Below, one piece after another: positions 53,982 to 62,170 of a stretch of 64,000 nt of DNA. The stretch is from Isosphaeraceae bacterium. GTDB lineage: Bacteria; Planctomycetota; Planctomycetia; Isosphaerales; Isosphaeraceae. The stretch is taken from contig JANXSX010000048.1 in assembly GCA_025356475.1 (NCBI GenBank), positions 1 to 64,000 of the forward strand, in the 5' to 3' direction. Below the pieces are notes generated by a model. It was not told the origin of the DNA and did not search any database. It worked only from the letters and a program-made list of their open reading frames with translations. The position numbers were made by a program, and so were the translations under genes. The first letter of the stretch is position 1. Each line of letters starts with the position of its first letter.

Positions 53982-55319
53982 TTACTCGTTCTTGAGCTTG
54001 AGGCTCAGCTCGGTGAGTCGCTCGCGTACTTCATTGAGCGAGGTGACACCGAAGTTCTTGCACTCGAGCAACTCATCCCCAGTGCGTGAGAGCAATTCCC
54101 CTACTGTGGAGATACCCAGCTTGGTGAGGCACTTGCGAGCCCGGACTGAGAGCTGGAGCTCACCGATCGGTCGGGCGAGCATCGCCTTCTCTTCCTGGGA
54201 AAGCTCCTGGGTCGGCTCGGGTGCAGCGGAAGTGTTGTGCTGGCCCCCTTCCAACGCAAGACCAAGCCAGAGTTGCTTGGAGTGCATCATCTCTTTGATC
54301 TCAGCGAGGGAGGTCTCGCCAAAATTCTTGGAGGCGAGCAAGGCAACTTCGGTCGCTCTCGTCAGGTCACCGAGAGTCCGGATATTCATCTTCCGCAGGC
54401 AGTTTCGACTCCGCACCGACAACTCGAAGTCGGTGACGGGGATCTCCATCAACTGACGCTTGATCGCGTTGTCTTTTTCGAGATTCTCGTCGTAGTACAT
54501 GTCACGGCTGGCGCGACAATCTTTGAAGAACAAGCGGGCCCGTGGGTGATTCGGCTCAAAGTTGAGGATCTGCCGGTAGCACTTCTCAGCTTCACGAAAT
54601 TCCATCCGGTCTTCGTAGAGCACCCCGAGGTTGATCAGGGCCGAAAGCGGGACGGGAGGCCGCTTGATGCATTCTCTGTAGAAGTCGAGCGCCTCGGCGT
54701 CATTTCCTTGCAGGTCATTGATATATGCGAGTTCGAACAAAGACCCGGTATGAGTCCTGTCCAAGGAGAGAGCCTTCTCGAACTCGCCGGCTGCAGCGAC
54801 CAGCTCGCCATCGACAGCCAGCAAACTCCCCTTCTGATAGTGGAATTCCGCAGACCCGCCGGCAAGCTTCTCAAGGGCGGCGAGCTGTTCGCGAGCCTTG
54901 TCAACATCACCCGAGCGACGAAGGGCACCCACCCGGCAAAGCTCTGAGTTGCGGGGGTCATAACCGGCTTTGGCGGCCAAGTCGAAGGATGTGGCGGCAT
55001 CCGGGAACCGCTGGAGGTTCTGCTGGGCGAGCCCTTTGAAATAGTAAGCAAGCCCGACATCGCCAGCCTTCTGGAGATGATCGACACCAACTAAGTAGCG
55101 GCCCAGCAGGACCTCGCCCACACCGATACGGAGCTGGAATTCGGCGGGGATCAAGGCCCCCTTATACTTGTCGCGGATCACTGCCACAGCATCGCGGAGA
55201 GTTCGGTAACGCGACGGATCGCGGCCAAGGGCTTCACGAAGGTCAGCAATCGCGGCGGCGTCAAACGGAGTGCGGTCCAGCAGGGTGCGGACGTCGTACG
55301 TCAAGGTCTGCTCGGCCAT
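53982..55319 (-). CDS. TPR protein with two RNA polymerase alpha-CTD-like domains
   Basis: A 445-residue soluble protein. Residues about 60-270 are TPR repeats (for example SALINLGVLYEDRMEFREAE). Residues 291-357 and 381-445 are two copies of an RpoA C-terminal domain: SVRSRNCLRKMNIRTLGDL...KNFGETSLAEI and SVRARKCLTKLGISTVGEL...KNFGVTSLNEV (shown in pieces). Compared with E. coli alpha-CTD, the DNA-contact residues R265, C269, G296 and S299 are matched in both copies (R303/R393, C307/C397, G334/G424, S337/S427); N268 is kept only in the first (N306), and K298 is Thr in both. It is not RpoA itself, as no alpha N-terminal domain is present. First gene of the tgt-yajC-secDF operon. Confidence 0.87.
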   Translation of the reverse strand: MAEQTLTYDVRTLLDRTPFDAAAIADLREALGRDPSRYRTLRDAVAVIRDKYKGALIPAEFQLRIGVGEVLLGRYLVGVDHLQKAGDVGLAYYFKGLAQQNLQRFPDAATSFDLAAKAGYDPRNSELCRVGALRRSGDVDKAREQLAALEKLAGGSAEFHYQKGSLLAVDGELVAAAGEFEKALSLDRTHTGSLFELAYINDLQGNDAEALDFYRECIKRPPVPLSALINLGVLYEDRMEFREAEKCYRQILNFEPNHPRARLFFKDCRASRDMYYDENLEKDNAIKRQLMEIPVTDFELSVRSRNCLRKMNIRTLGDLTRATEVALLASKNFGETSLAEIKEMMHSKQLWLGLALEGGQHNTSAAPEPTQELSQEEKAMLARPIGELQLSVRARKCLTKLGISTVGELLSRTGDELLECKNFGVTSLNEVRERLTELSLKLKNE

Positions 55320-55440
55320 CAGTGAGGCTCTCCCGGACGGACAGGCTAACGAAGTGCGGTCGGATCAGAAGAAATCGCTGCCAGATCGACGACCGAGTCG
55401 AAAAATCCTATCATACATACTGCGTAGCACTTTGCAACCT

Positions 55441-55472
55441 CAACTCTCGTATCTACAACCCTTCGAGAGTTG
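55441..55472. repeat. 9-bp inverted repeat between divergent genes
   Basis: CAACTCTCG (55441-55449) and CGAGAGTTG (55464-55472) are perfect reverse complements with a 14-base spacer. They lie about midway between the alpha-CTD gene start (minus) and queD (plus). It may be an operator for one or both. Confidence 0.45.
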
Positions 55473-55576
55473 ATGGCAACCCGGCTCGAATCTATGATTC
55501 TCTGATACTGCCTTGCAAAACACCATGAATCCGCGATCTTGGTCGCTCACGAAAGTCGCGCCTCTCAGGAGACAGC

Positions 55577-55984
55577 ATGTATAGGGTCGCCCGCGAGATT
55601 GAATTTTGCTACGGACACAGGCTGCTGAATTATTCAGGCAAGTGCAAGCATCTTCACGGCCATAATGGTAAGGCTGTGATCATGCTAGAGGGGGAGAGCC
55701 TCGACTCACGTGGAATGCTCGTCGACTTCACCGACATCAAGGTTATGGTTCAACGTTGGATCGACGAGAATCTCGATCACAACATGATCCTTTGCAAGGA
55801 TGACCCGCTCCTCCCGCTTCTCCAGGAGCGCGGTGAGCGGGTTTTCATCATGGAGCTGAATCCAACAGCAGAGAACATCGCCAAGCTAATCTATGATCAC
55901 GCACGAGAGGCCAAGCTGCCTGTCGTCGAGGTTGTGCTCTGGGAGACTGCCCATTGTCACGCGTCCTACGGGCAAACGAAGTAG
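55577..55984 (+). CDS. queD: 6-carboxy-tetrahydropterin synthase (QueD/PTPS family)
   Basis: A 135-residue enzyme. The zinc ligands are H14, H27 and H29 and the catalytic cysteine is C23 (GKCKHLHGH). The NPTAENIAKLIYDHA segment near the end is typical, with E at ETAHCHASYG. It turns dihydroneopterin triphosphate into 6-carboxytetrahydropterin on the queuosine pathway, fitting tgt about 1.6 kb away. GGAG lies before the ATG. The broader PTPS family includes biopterin-synthesis members, so the exact reaction is likely, not certain. Confidence 0.9.
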   Translation: MYRVAREIEFCYGHRLLNYSGKCKHLHGHNGKAVIMLEGESLDSRGMLVDFTDIKVMVQRWIDENLDHNMILCKDDPLLPLLQERGERVFIMELNPTAENIAKLIYDHAREAKLPVVEVVLWETAHCHASYGQTK

Positions 55985-56005
55985 GCAAACATGGTGACCT
56001 TCTGG

Positions 56006-56842
56006 TCACTCAGGGTTGGCTTCGGACTTGGCGGAGGGCATCTTCGATTTTGTAGGAACGGGCGGCGGAACCGGTTGAGAGCTGGCCAGAGCCCGCGACT
56101 CATTGCCATCAAGGAGCCGAAGCGACTCGACACTCCACTCGAAGGTTCCACTCGCATTATTGCCCTTAAGAAATACGAGGAGTTCCTGCTTAGGCTCAGG
56201 ATAGGCTTCGGACGTTGGACCTGTGACGTCATAGAGAAGTGATGCCAGCACGTTGAGTTCTTCAACGCGAATCTCTTTGACACCTTGGAAGGTGACCACC
56301 TGGTTTGGCGTGGAAGCGAGCCGCGCCTTGAGGCTCTTGAGCGGGTCAACTTTGGGTCTGAGCAGCTCAGGATTCGGAGCCTGCTTGACCATGTTCTCAT
56401 ACGCTTCCTCTGGCGTGCTCGATCGCCGCGCTTGTGCCGGAAGTTCCCACCAGATCAGGGTCTCAAGCGGCTCATCGGCAAGGACCTTGGCGAAGCCGGT
56501 TCCAAATTGGCTCGCCCGAGTCCGATTGATCATGTATTGCGTGACATTGATGCTGGACGCGGCGAGCAAGAATCCGATCGCCAGAGAAGCCCCAATTTTC
56601 GCGGGAGTCTGACCCGTCAAAAGATCCGGATATTTACGAATTTGACGGATCGCCACCCCGCTCGATGCCAAGGCAATCACGACAAGCGGCCAGAAGCTCA
56701 GGTCGAGAAGGCAGAGGATCGAGAAAATCCCGAAGACGAGGGAGATCGAAGCGAGAGGTTGGATCGCTCGATAGGCTGTGTACTCCCCGTCGATTGAGGT
56801 TTCAGGTGTGGCGATGGCAGGGGACTTCGAATCTTCAACCAC
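56006..56842 (-). CDS. DUF4190-like membrane protein of unknown function
   Basis: A 278-residue protein. Helices at about 31-62 (LASISLVFGIFSILCLL, WPLVVIALASSGVAI) and 84-98 (IGASLAIGFLLAASS) resemble the DUF4190 arrangement. A soluble C-terminal domain follows (residues 100-278). The extreme C-terminus is rich in P, S and K. It ends 21 bases from the queD stop, tail to tail. Confidence 0.7.
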   Translation of the reverse strand: MVEDSKSPAIATPETSIDGEYTAYRAIQPLASISLVFGIFSILCLLDLSFWPLVVIALASSGVAIRQIRKYPDLLTGQTPAKIGASLAIGFLLAASSINVTQYMINRTRASQFGTGFAKVLADEPLETLIWWELPAQARRSSTPEEAYENMVKQAPNPELLRPKVDPLKSLKARLASTPNQVVTFQGVKEIRVEELNVLASLLYDVTGPTSEAYPEPKQELLVFLKGNNASGTFEWSVESLRLLDGNESRALASSQPVPPPVPTKSKMPSAKSEANPE

Positions 56843-56962
56843 AGGGGGAGACCTCCGACCGCAGGCAATGGATGTAGGTATAGAGAGCGCAGAGCCCCGC
56901 GAGGGAATTGCGAGGAATTCGATGACGAATTCCCTCCCGAACCATCAATTAGGCTAATCGGA

Positions 56963-57508
56963 TTACCAGGGACCGTCAAGCGACCCGGACGCTCTCGCGA
57001 CCGCAGACGAGCGAGTCGTTGCATTTGAGCAAACTGTCCAGACTCCCATACTCACCCAGAAAAGGGCCAATAGGAGGCCGAGCATATTCGTCCAAGTCCA
57101 GCTCTTGGCCGCAATTCCGCACCGCCACCCTGCGAGAAGTACTGCAAGTGCGACGAGCCCGAGGGTCTGAGGGCTGAGGGGAGTTGGCCAGGTGGAGGTT
57201 CGCCAATCGCCTCTTGAGATCGACGCAAGGTCATAGACCAAGATTAAAATGCCACACGCGAGCCAGACCAGCTCTCCCAGAAACGCCTGTCCCGGCTCGC
57301 GTCGAGCGAGGATCAGCGGACCAGCCAGACCGACGCATCCGAAAAGCGTGAAAGTTGACGCCAGGAGCTGATAGGGTGGCCAAGACATCCGGCCCTTCTG
57401 CACGAGAAGGACGACCGCATACACAACAGAACCAACCAGGATCAACGAACTATAGAGAGGAGATGATCCGCCTACACCCGCAGCAGAGGGTGCGCCTCGT
57501 TTGGCCAT
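56963..57508 (-). CDS. Small polytopic membrane protein, unknown
   Basis: A 181-residue protein with five hydrophobic segments (for example SLILVGSVVYAVVLLVQ, LLASTFTLFGCVGLAGPLI, LVWLACGILILVYDLA, LGLVALAVLLAGW, MLGLLLALFWVSMGVWTV). No family is recognised. The next gene on the same strand starts 120 bases downstream. Confidence 0.6.
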   Translation of the reverse strand: MAKRGAPSAAGVGGSSPLYSSLILVGSVVYAVVLLVQKGRMSWPPYQLLASTFTLFGCVGLAGPLILARREPGQAFLGELVWLACGILILVYDLASISRGDWRTSTWPTPLSPQTLGLVALAVLLAGWRCGIAAKSWTWTNMLGLLLALFWVSMGVWTVCSNATTRSSAVARASGSLDGPW

Positions 57509-57606
57509 CGACGAGCCTCACCATCAAGAGAGAACGGAAGAACAGACCCTCTTGTGATGATCGGCAACCCATTTCCCCAAGCTTGACTATTTTGACCAAG
57601 TTCCGT

Positions 57607-59088
57607 TTAATGGACAGCGGCGACCGCGCCCGCGTTCACGGCGTCCGTATGAAGCGGATATTCATGGATGAGAGCGGCCAGATTCTCGTTATGAATCGGG
57701 TTGAGTACGACTTCCTCGCCCTCGTCTAGGCCGCTCATGATTTCCAGGAGATCGCGATTGTTTGCGACTCCAAGCTTTACCTCGCGTCGTTCAACTCCTT
57801 CTTCATGGGCGACATAGCAAACCCCATGATCTCCTTCGACAACCACAGCGTCTGTCGGGATTGCGAGAACCTCACGCCTTCGGTCGGTGACGATCTCGAT
57901 CTCGGCTGTCATCCCCGGTCGGATTCCATTGGGAACGGCATCGAGTCGAACAAGGCCGGCGAAGTGCTTGATCTCGGTCAAAATTCCGTTGGCGAGGGGG
58001 AGGTGAGAAACGGCGGTGATATGGCCTTCGATCGATCGGCCTGGTAGCCCTTCAAGCCGGACCCGCGCCGGCATCCCAGGATGGATCCGATCGACGATCG
58101 ACTCGTGGAGCATGGCCACGGCATCCATCTGCTCCAGGTCGGGGAGAATGAAAAGTATCTGCCGTTGGCGGACCTGGGCACCGGCTTCGACCCGATAATT
58201 GCGGTCGTCGCCAAACATTTTTGGGTTGAAGTACATGAGAAACCCATCATGGGGTGCCCGAATCTGGCACATCCGGATCATCTTGTTGTAGGACGATAAT
58301 TTCTCTTCCTGTCGTTCGAGCCCTGTTTCTTCATTAGCCAAGATGATTTTCGAGATCTGGATTTTGTTTTCGAGCTGTTTTAGGGAGTGCGGAGCAAAGA
58401 ACTTCTGATGGTTCTCGATCTCGCGTTGGAGTCGGCTGAATTGGGCCTCGAACTTCGTGAGTGCGATGCTTTCCGTGACAAGCTGGCTCTTGGGGACATA
58501 GCCCTTGGCCACCATGTGCTCGGTGTAGTCGAGTCTCTGTCTCGCACGGACGATCTCGCTCTCGTTATTTGCGAGTTCGCCCTTCATTTCAGCGATTTCC
58601 CGCGCCATCGTTCCGGTTCGGAACTCATTAATCGCGATCTCAGCGACCTCGACATCTAGCCTGGCTGCGACGGTTTGGGCCCTTGAGCGTTCGACTTTGA
58701 TCTCTTGAAGACGAGCCGCCTCTTCGTAATCCGACGAGTCAATCGTGCAGAGAATGTCATCCTTTTTGACGACCGTTCCTTCGGGCACGACGCTCAGGAT
58801 CGTCGATGCCCCCCCCTTTACGAACGTCTTGTCGCCGCTCTTGATCTCGAGATTCTCGAGTTCACATTCGATGACCGTTTGGTGACGACTCTCAACCCGA
58901 CCACCTGCGATCACGGTCGCACCCATATCCATTCGCCGAACAACCGCCAACGGAAGATCCGCAATCCGAGGCCCAGTCGGTCGGGAATTGAACCAGCCTG
59001 CGGATACGGCGACCGCTCCAAGGCTAGTCAATGATAAAAGGGGAAGGAGCTTGCGAATAATCCACTGGGGAGTTCGGAGAGCGGGCAT
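57607..59088 (-). CDS. HlyD/RND-type periplasmic adaptor (membrane fusion) protein
   Basis: A 493-residue adaptor. The start at 59088 has AAGGA 8 bases before it and precedes a signal-anchor (LLPLLSLTSLGAVAVSAGW). A lipoyl-like half (VESRHQTVIECELENLEIKS), a long alpha-helical coiled-coil (about 110-260), the second lipoyl half (CQIRAPHDGFLMYF) and beta-barrel domains (MPARVRLEGLPGRSIEGHIT, GMTAEIEIVTDRRREVLAIP) are visible in order. Adaptors link inner-membrane pumps or ABC transporters to the outer membrane. No pump gene is next to it in the window. Confidence 0.87.
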   Translation of the reverse strand: MPALRTPQWIIRKLLPLLSLTSLGAVAVSAGWFNSRPTGPRIADLPLAVVRRMDMGATVIAGGRVESRHQTVIECELENLEIKSGDKTFVKGGASTILSVVPEGTVVKKDDILCTIDSSDYEEAARLQEIKVERSRAQTVAARLDVEVAEIAINEFRTGTMAREIAEMKGELANNESEIVRARQRLDYTEHMVAKGYVPKSQLVTESIALTKFEAQFSRLQREIENHQKFFAPHSLKQLENKIQISKIILANEETGLERQEEKLSSYNKMIRMCQIRAPHDGFLMYFNPKMFGDDRNYRVEAGAQVRQRQILFILPDLEQMDAVAMLHESIVDRIHPGMPARVRLEGLPGRSIEGHITAVSHLPLANGILTEIKHFAGLVRLDAVPNGIRPGMTAEIEIVTDRRREVLAIPTDAVVVEGDHGVCYVAHEEGVERREVKLGVANNRDLLEIMSGLDEGEEVVLNPIHNENLAALIHEYPLHTDAVNAGAVAAVH

Positions 59089-59477
59089 GCGGGGGTCCTT
59101 GCCAGCGTGACCTGAACGAACGAATGGGGTGAGATCGACTCCCATTTCGCGCGATCAAAATCGGGGTGAGTGCAAGAGCAGTGGGGCAGGAAGGATCGGG
59201 GCGGGGCGGAGAGCTTCGGCAGCTCAGCTACGACTATTTCAACTACGACGCTTGTAGTGTAAAACATTTCTTCGACGAGATCAAGGCAAAGGAGACATCC
59301 GATAGTGGAACGGCCCCGACCAAGTAGGCGTCATCCGAAGAGTCGCCGTACCTGGATGGGTATTTCGCCTTCAACTTGCAGCTTCGAGTTCGAAAAAGTG
59401 ATAATCAGAGCCAACAAGATCCTAATCACAAAGCTGAGATCGACCAGGGTCAGCCTCGGTCCCTACTTGAAGGTGCT
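59089..59477. other. Intergenic region between divergent genes
   Basis: About 389 bases between the adaptor (minus) and the U32 protein (plus). CTACGAC occurs twice at 59228-59234 and 59243-59249, 15 bases apart, followed by CTTGTAGTG that partly mirrors it. This could be a regulator-binding site. The U32 frame stays open upstream to 59376 without family similarity. Confidence 0.4.
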
Positions 59478-61970
59478 ATGAACTCTCCGTCGCAACGTGG
59501 ACTTGGGAAACCAGAACTCCTCTCTCCCGCAGGCGATCTCACCTGCATGCGTGCAGCGGTCGAGAATGGGGCTGACGCAGTCTACTTCGGTCTTCGCGGT
59601 CACAATGCCCGGGCTCGTGCTGTCAATTTTGATGACGCAGATCTCAGAACCGTCATGACCGAACTGCATCGACGGGGCGTCCGAGGATATATCACCCTGA
59701 ATACGCTCGTCTTTTCGAGCGAGCTCGAGGAGCTCGAACGGGTTGTGCGGATGATCGCCGAGGCGGGTGTCGATGCAGTCATTGTGCAGGACCTCGGCCT
59801 GGCTCGCTTGATTCGGGCGGTGACACCTGACCTGGAGATTCACGCGTCGACACAGATGTCGATCACGAGTGAGGAAGGGATTCGGCTCGCTGAGGAACTG
59901 GGATGTAGCCGGGTGATCCTGGCTCGGGAACTGTCCCTCTCCGAGATCGATAAGATCAAGACCGTGGCGACTTTGCCGGTTGAAGTGTTTGTGCATGGCG
60001 CACTCTGTGTTGCCTATTCGGGCCAATGCTTGACGAGTGAAGCCTTGGGGGGTCGTTCGGCCAATCGCGGCGAATGCGCCCAGGCATGTCGGATGCCTTA
60101 TGAGATTGTGTCCGATGGCATTCTTCAAGATCTAGGGGCAACCAAGTTTCTGCTCAGCCCCCAAGATTTGGCGGCTTATGACTTGGTTCCTCGGCTGATC
60201 GAGCTGGGAGTTGCGAGCCTCAAGATCGAGGGGCGATTGAAGACACCGGAGTATGTGGCCAACATTACCCGGCACTACCGGACCGCGATCGATACGGCAT
60301 GGGCTGGCGGCGAGGTTACGTTTACCCCACGCGATCAGCAAGAGATGGAACTCTCATTCTCACGAGGTTTCAGTCACGGGTTCTTTGATGGCAACGACCA
60401 TAAGGTGCTCGTTCGAGGCGATTACGCGAAGAAGCGAGGGATTTTCCTGGGGAGGGTCTCCGCGATCCAAGCCGACCGGGTCAAACTCACACTCGCAGCT
60501 CCGATCAAGAAGGGGGACGGCGTCGTCTTCGACGGAGATGACCAGGTCATTGAACAAGGTGGCCGAGTCTACCAGGTGGAAGGATCCGATGGGAGCGAAC
60601 GCCCCGGCGGCTCGTCGGCAGGTACAGCTCTTCTTGGCTTTGGCCGCAATGACCTCGACCTGAAAAAACTGCAAGTCGGTCAGCGGATCTGGAAAACCGA
60701 CGATCCCCAACTGACTCGTCGTCTTCAGCAATCCTACGAGGGAGCCCCCCGTCGCCTGGTCAAGATCGACTTTCAGGTCCGGGCGGTGACCGGAGAACAG
60801 ATCCAAATTCAAGCTCGATCTGCCACGGGATTTCAGGCCACGGCCACGTCCGATCATCGGCTTGAAACGGCGATCCACCAGCCGACGACTCGTGACCTGG
60901 TTACGGAACAACTGGGCCGGCTCGGGGGCACGATCTATGAAGTTGGCGAAATCAACGTACTGCTTGAAGGTACCCCGATAGTCCCCAAGAGCGTCTTGAA
61001 CCAGCTTCGTCGCGACCTGATCGAGAAACTGGATCGAGAAGCCGCTACTTCGCATCATCCAGCCCGGATCGCTGAGGAAGCTGTGCTGCCTCGACTTCGG
61101 GGAATTGTCCCGGCTCGGAGCGAAACGAACCCAATTTTGTCGGCGCTTTGTCGCTCGACCCCTCAACTTGTGGCAGCAGCCCGAGCCGGTGTTACATCTC
61201 TCTACGCAGAATTTCAGGACATCAAGCTGTACAGCGAGGCGATCTCCGCTGCACGTGCTGAGGGGGCGAAGATTTATCTCGCGACTCCACGAATTGAGAA
61301 GCCGGGGGAAGCTCCGATCTTCCGCTACCTCGAAAAACAGCAAGCCGACGGCCTGCTCGTGCGGAACGCAGGAGGGATCGCCTTTTGTGCAGAGACTTCG
61401 ACACCGTTTGTGACCGACTTCTCGCTCAATGCAACCAATGAGCTGACCGTCGAATTCTTGCTCGGCAAGGGAGCCGAACGCGTCACCGCCTCCTACGACT
61501 TGAGCGTTGATCAGCTCGAGGAGCTTCTCAAGCGTACTGATCCCGAGAAGCTCGAGATTGTGATCCATCAGCGGATCCCCATGTTCCACATGGAACATTG
61601 CGTCTTCTGCGCGTTCTTGTCTCCGGGGACAGACCATACCAATTGCGGACGTCCTTGCGATGTCCATGACGTCAAGCTCCGAGACCGTGTGGGCATCGAC
61701 CACCCACTCAAAGCCGATATTGGTTGTCGGAACACCCTCTACAATGCGGTCCCGCAGTCGGCGGGTGAGTCATTGGAACGATTAAGGCGACACGGGGCTC
61801 AGCATCTTCGCATTGAGTTCCTCGACGAGGGTCCTGAAGAGGTGGCACACATCGTCCAGCTCTACCGAGATGCCATCGAAGGGCGGCGGGATTCGCGAAA
61901 GCTCTGGAAAGACTTGAAGGCGACCAACCAGTACGGGGTGACTCGAGGTGCGTTGGCGATCCTCCGATGA
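59478..61970 (+). CDS. U32 peptidase-family protein (RlhA-like)
   Basis: An 830-residue protein. The N-terminal catalytic-type domain has PELLSPAGDLTCMRAAVENG and the U32 signature VFVHGALCVAYSGQC, with cysteines C177, C184, C200 and C204 likely binding an Fe-S cluster. A DUF3656-like domain follows. The C-terminal third repeats a TIM-barrel-like region and ends in a second cysteine set (HCVFCAFL, NCGRPC and GCRNTLYN). The layout fits the RlhA (YdcP) branch, which hydroxylates 23S rRNA C2501 in E. coli; E. coli RlhA is about 650 residues, so this one is longer. GAAGG precedes the ATG at 59478; an upstream in-frame ATG at 59376 is less likely. Confidence 0.85.
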   Translation: MNSPSQRGLGKPELLSPAGDLTCMRAAVENGADAVYFGLRGHNARARAVNFDDADLRTVMTELHRRGVRGYITLNTLVFSSELEELERVVRMIAEAGVDAVIVQDLGLARLIRAVTPDLEIHASTQMSITSEEGIRLAEELGCSRVILARELSLSEIDKIKTVATLPVEVFVHGALCVAYSGQCLTSEALGGRSANRGECAQACRMPYEIVSDGILQDLGATKFLLSPQDLAAYDLVPRLIELGVASLKIEGRLKTPEYVANITRHYRTAIDTAWAGGEVTFTPRDQQEMELSFSRGFSHGFFDGNDHKVLVRGDYAKKRGIFLGRVSAIQADRVKLTLAAPIKKGDGVVFDGDDQVIEQGGRVYQVEGSDGSERPGGSSAGTALLGFGRNDLDLKKLQVGQRIWKTDDPQLTRRLQQSYEGAPRRLVKIDFQVRAVTGEQIQIQARSATGFQATATSDHRLETAIHQPTTRDLVTEQLGRLGGTIYEVGEINVLLEGTPIVPKSVLNQLRRDLIEKLDREAATSHHPARIAEEAVLPRLRGIVPARSETNPILSALCRSTPQLVAAARAGVTSLYAEFQDIKLYSEAISAARAEGAKIYLATPRIEKPGEAPIFRYLEKQQADGLLVRNAGGIAFCAETSTPFVTDFSLNATNELTVEFLLGKGAERVTASYDLSVDQLEELLKRTDPEKLEIVIHQRIPMFHMEHCVFCAFLSPGTDHTNCGRPCDVHDVKLRDRVGIDHPLKADIGCRNTLYNAVPQSAGESLERLRRHGAQHLRIEFLDEGPEEVAHIVQLYRDAIEGRRDSRKLWKDLKATNQYGVTRGALAILR

Positions 61971-62117
61971 GGGGTTCTCCGCACTGCTAAACGCCCACCA
62001 GGCCAGTTTCGAACGAATATCGGTGGGATCCCGAGCCGAGGGAGTGGGCATTCAGGCGGGCAAATCGAGGACTTTGCTCTCGCCCTGGGAGCGAAATCAT
62101 GCTGTAATTGAAGCTTA

Positions 62118-62136
62118 CGCGATCGATCGCGGACTT
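62118..62136 (+). terminator. Possible weak terminator
   Basis: CGCGATCGATCGCG (62118-62131) is a perfect 14-bp palindrome able to fold into a 5-bp stem with a 4-base loop. It is followed within 3 bases by TTTTT. It lies 150 bases after the U32 stop and about 40 bases before hom. The stem is short. Confidence 0.35.
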
Positions 62137-62170
62137 TTTCGTTTGTAGTTGAGGCGTAGCGAAATCTTCG

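Noticed and set aside
60360-61703. 447-codon minus-strand open frame
   Set aside because: Antisense to the U32 gene; composition is a mirror of the coding strand and has no recognisable motif.
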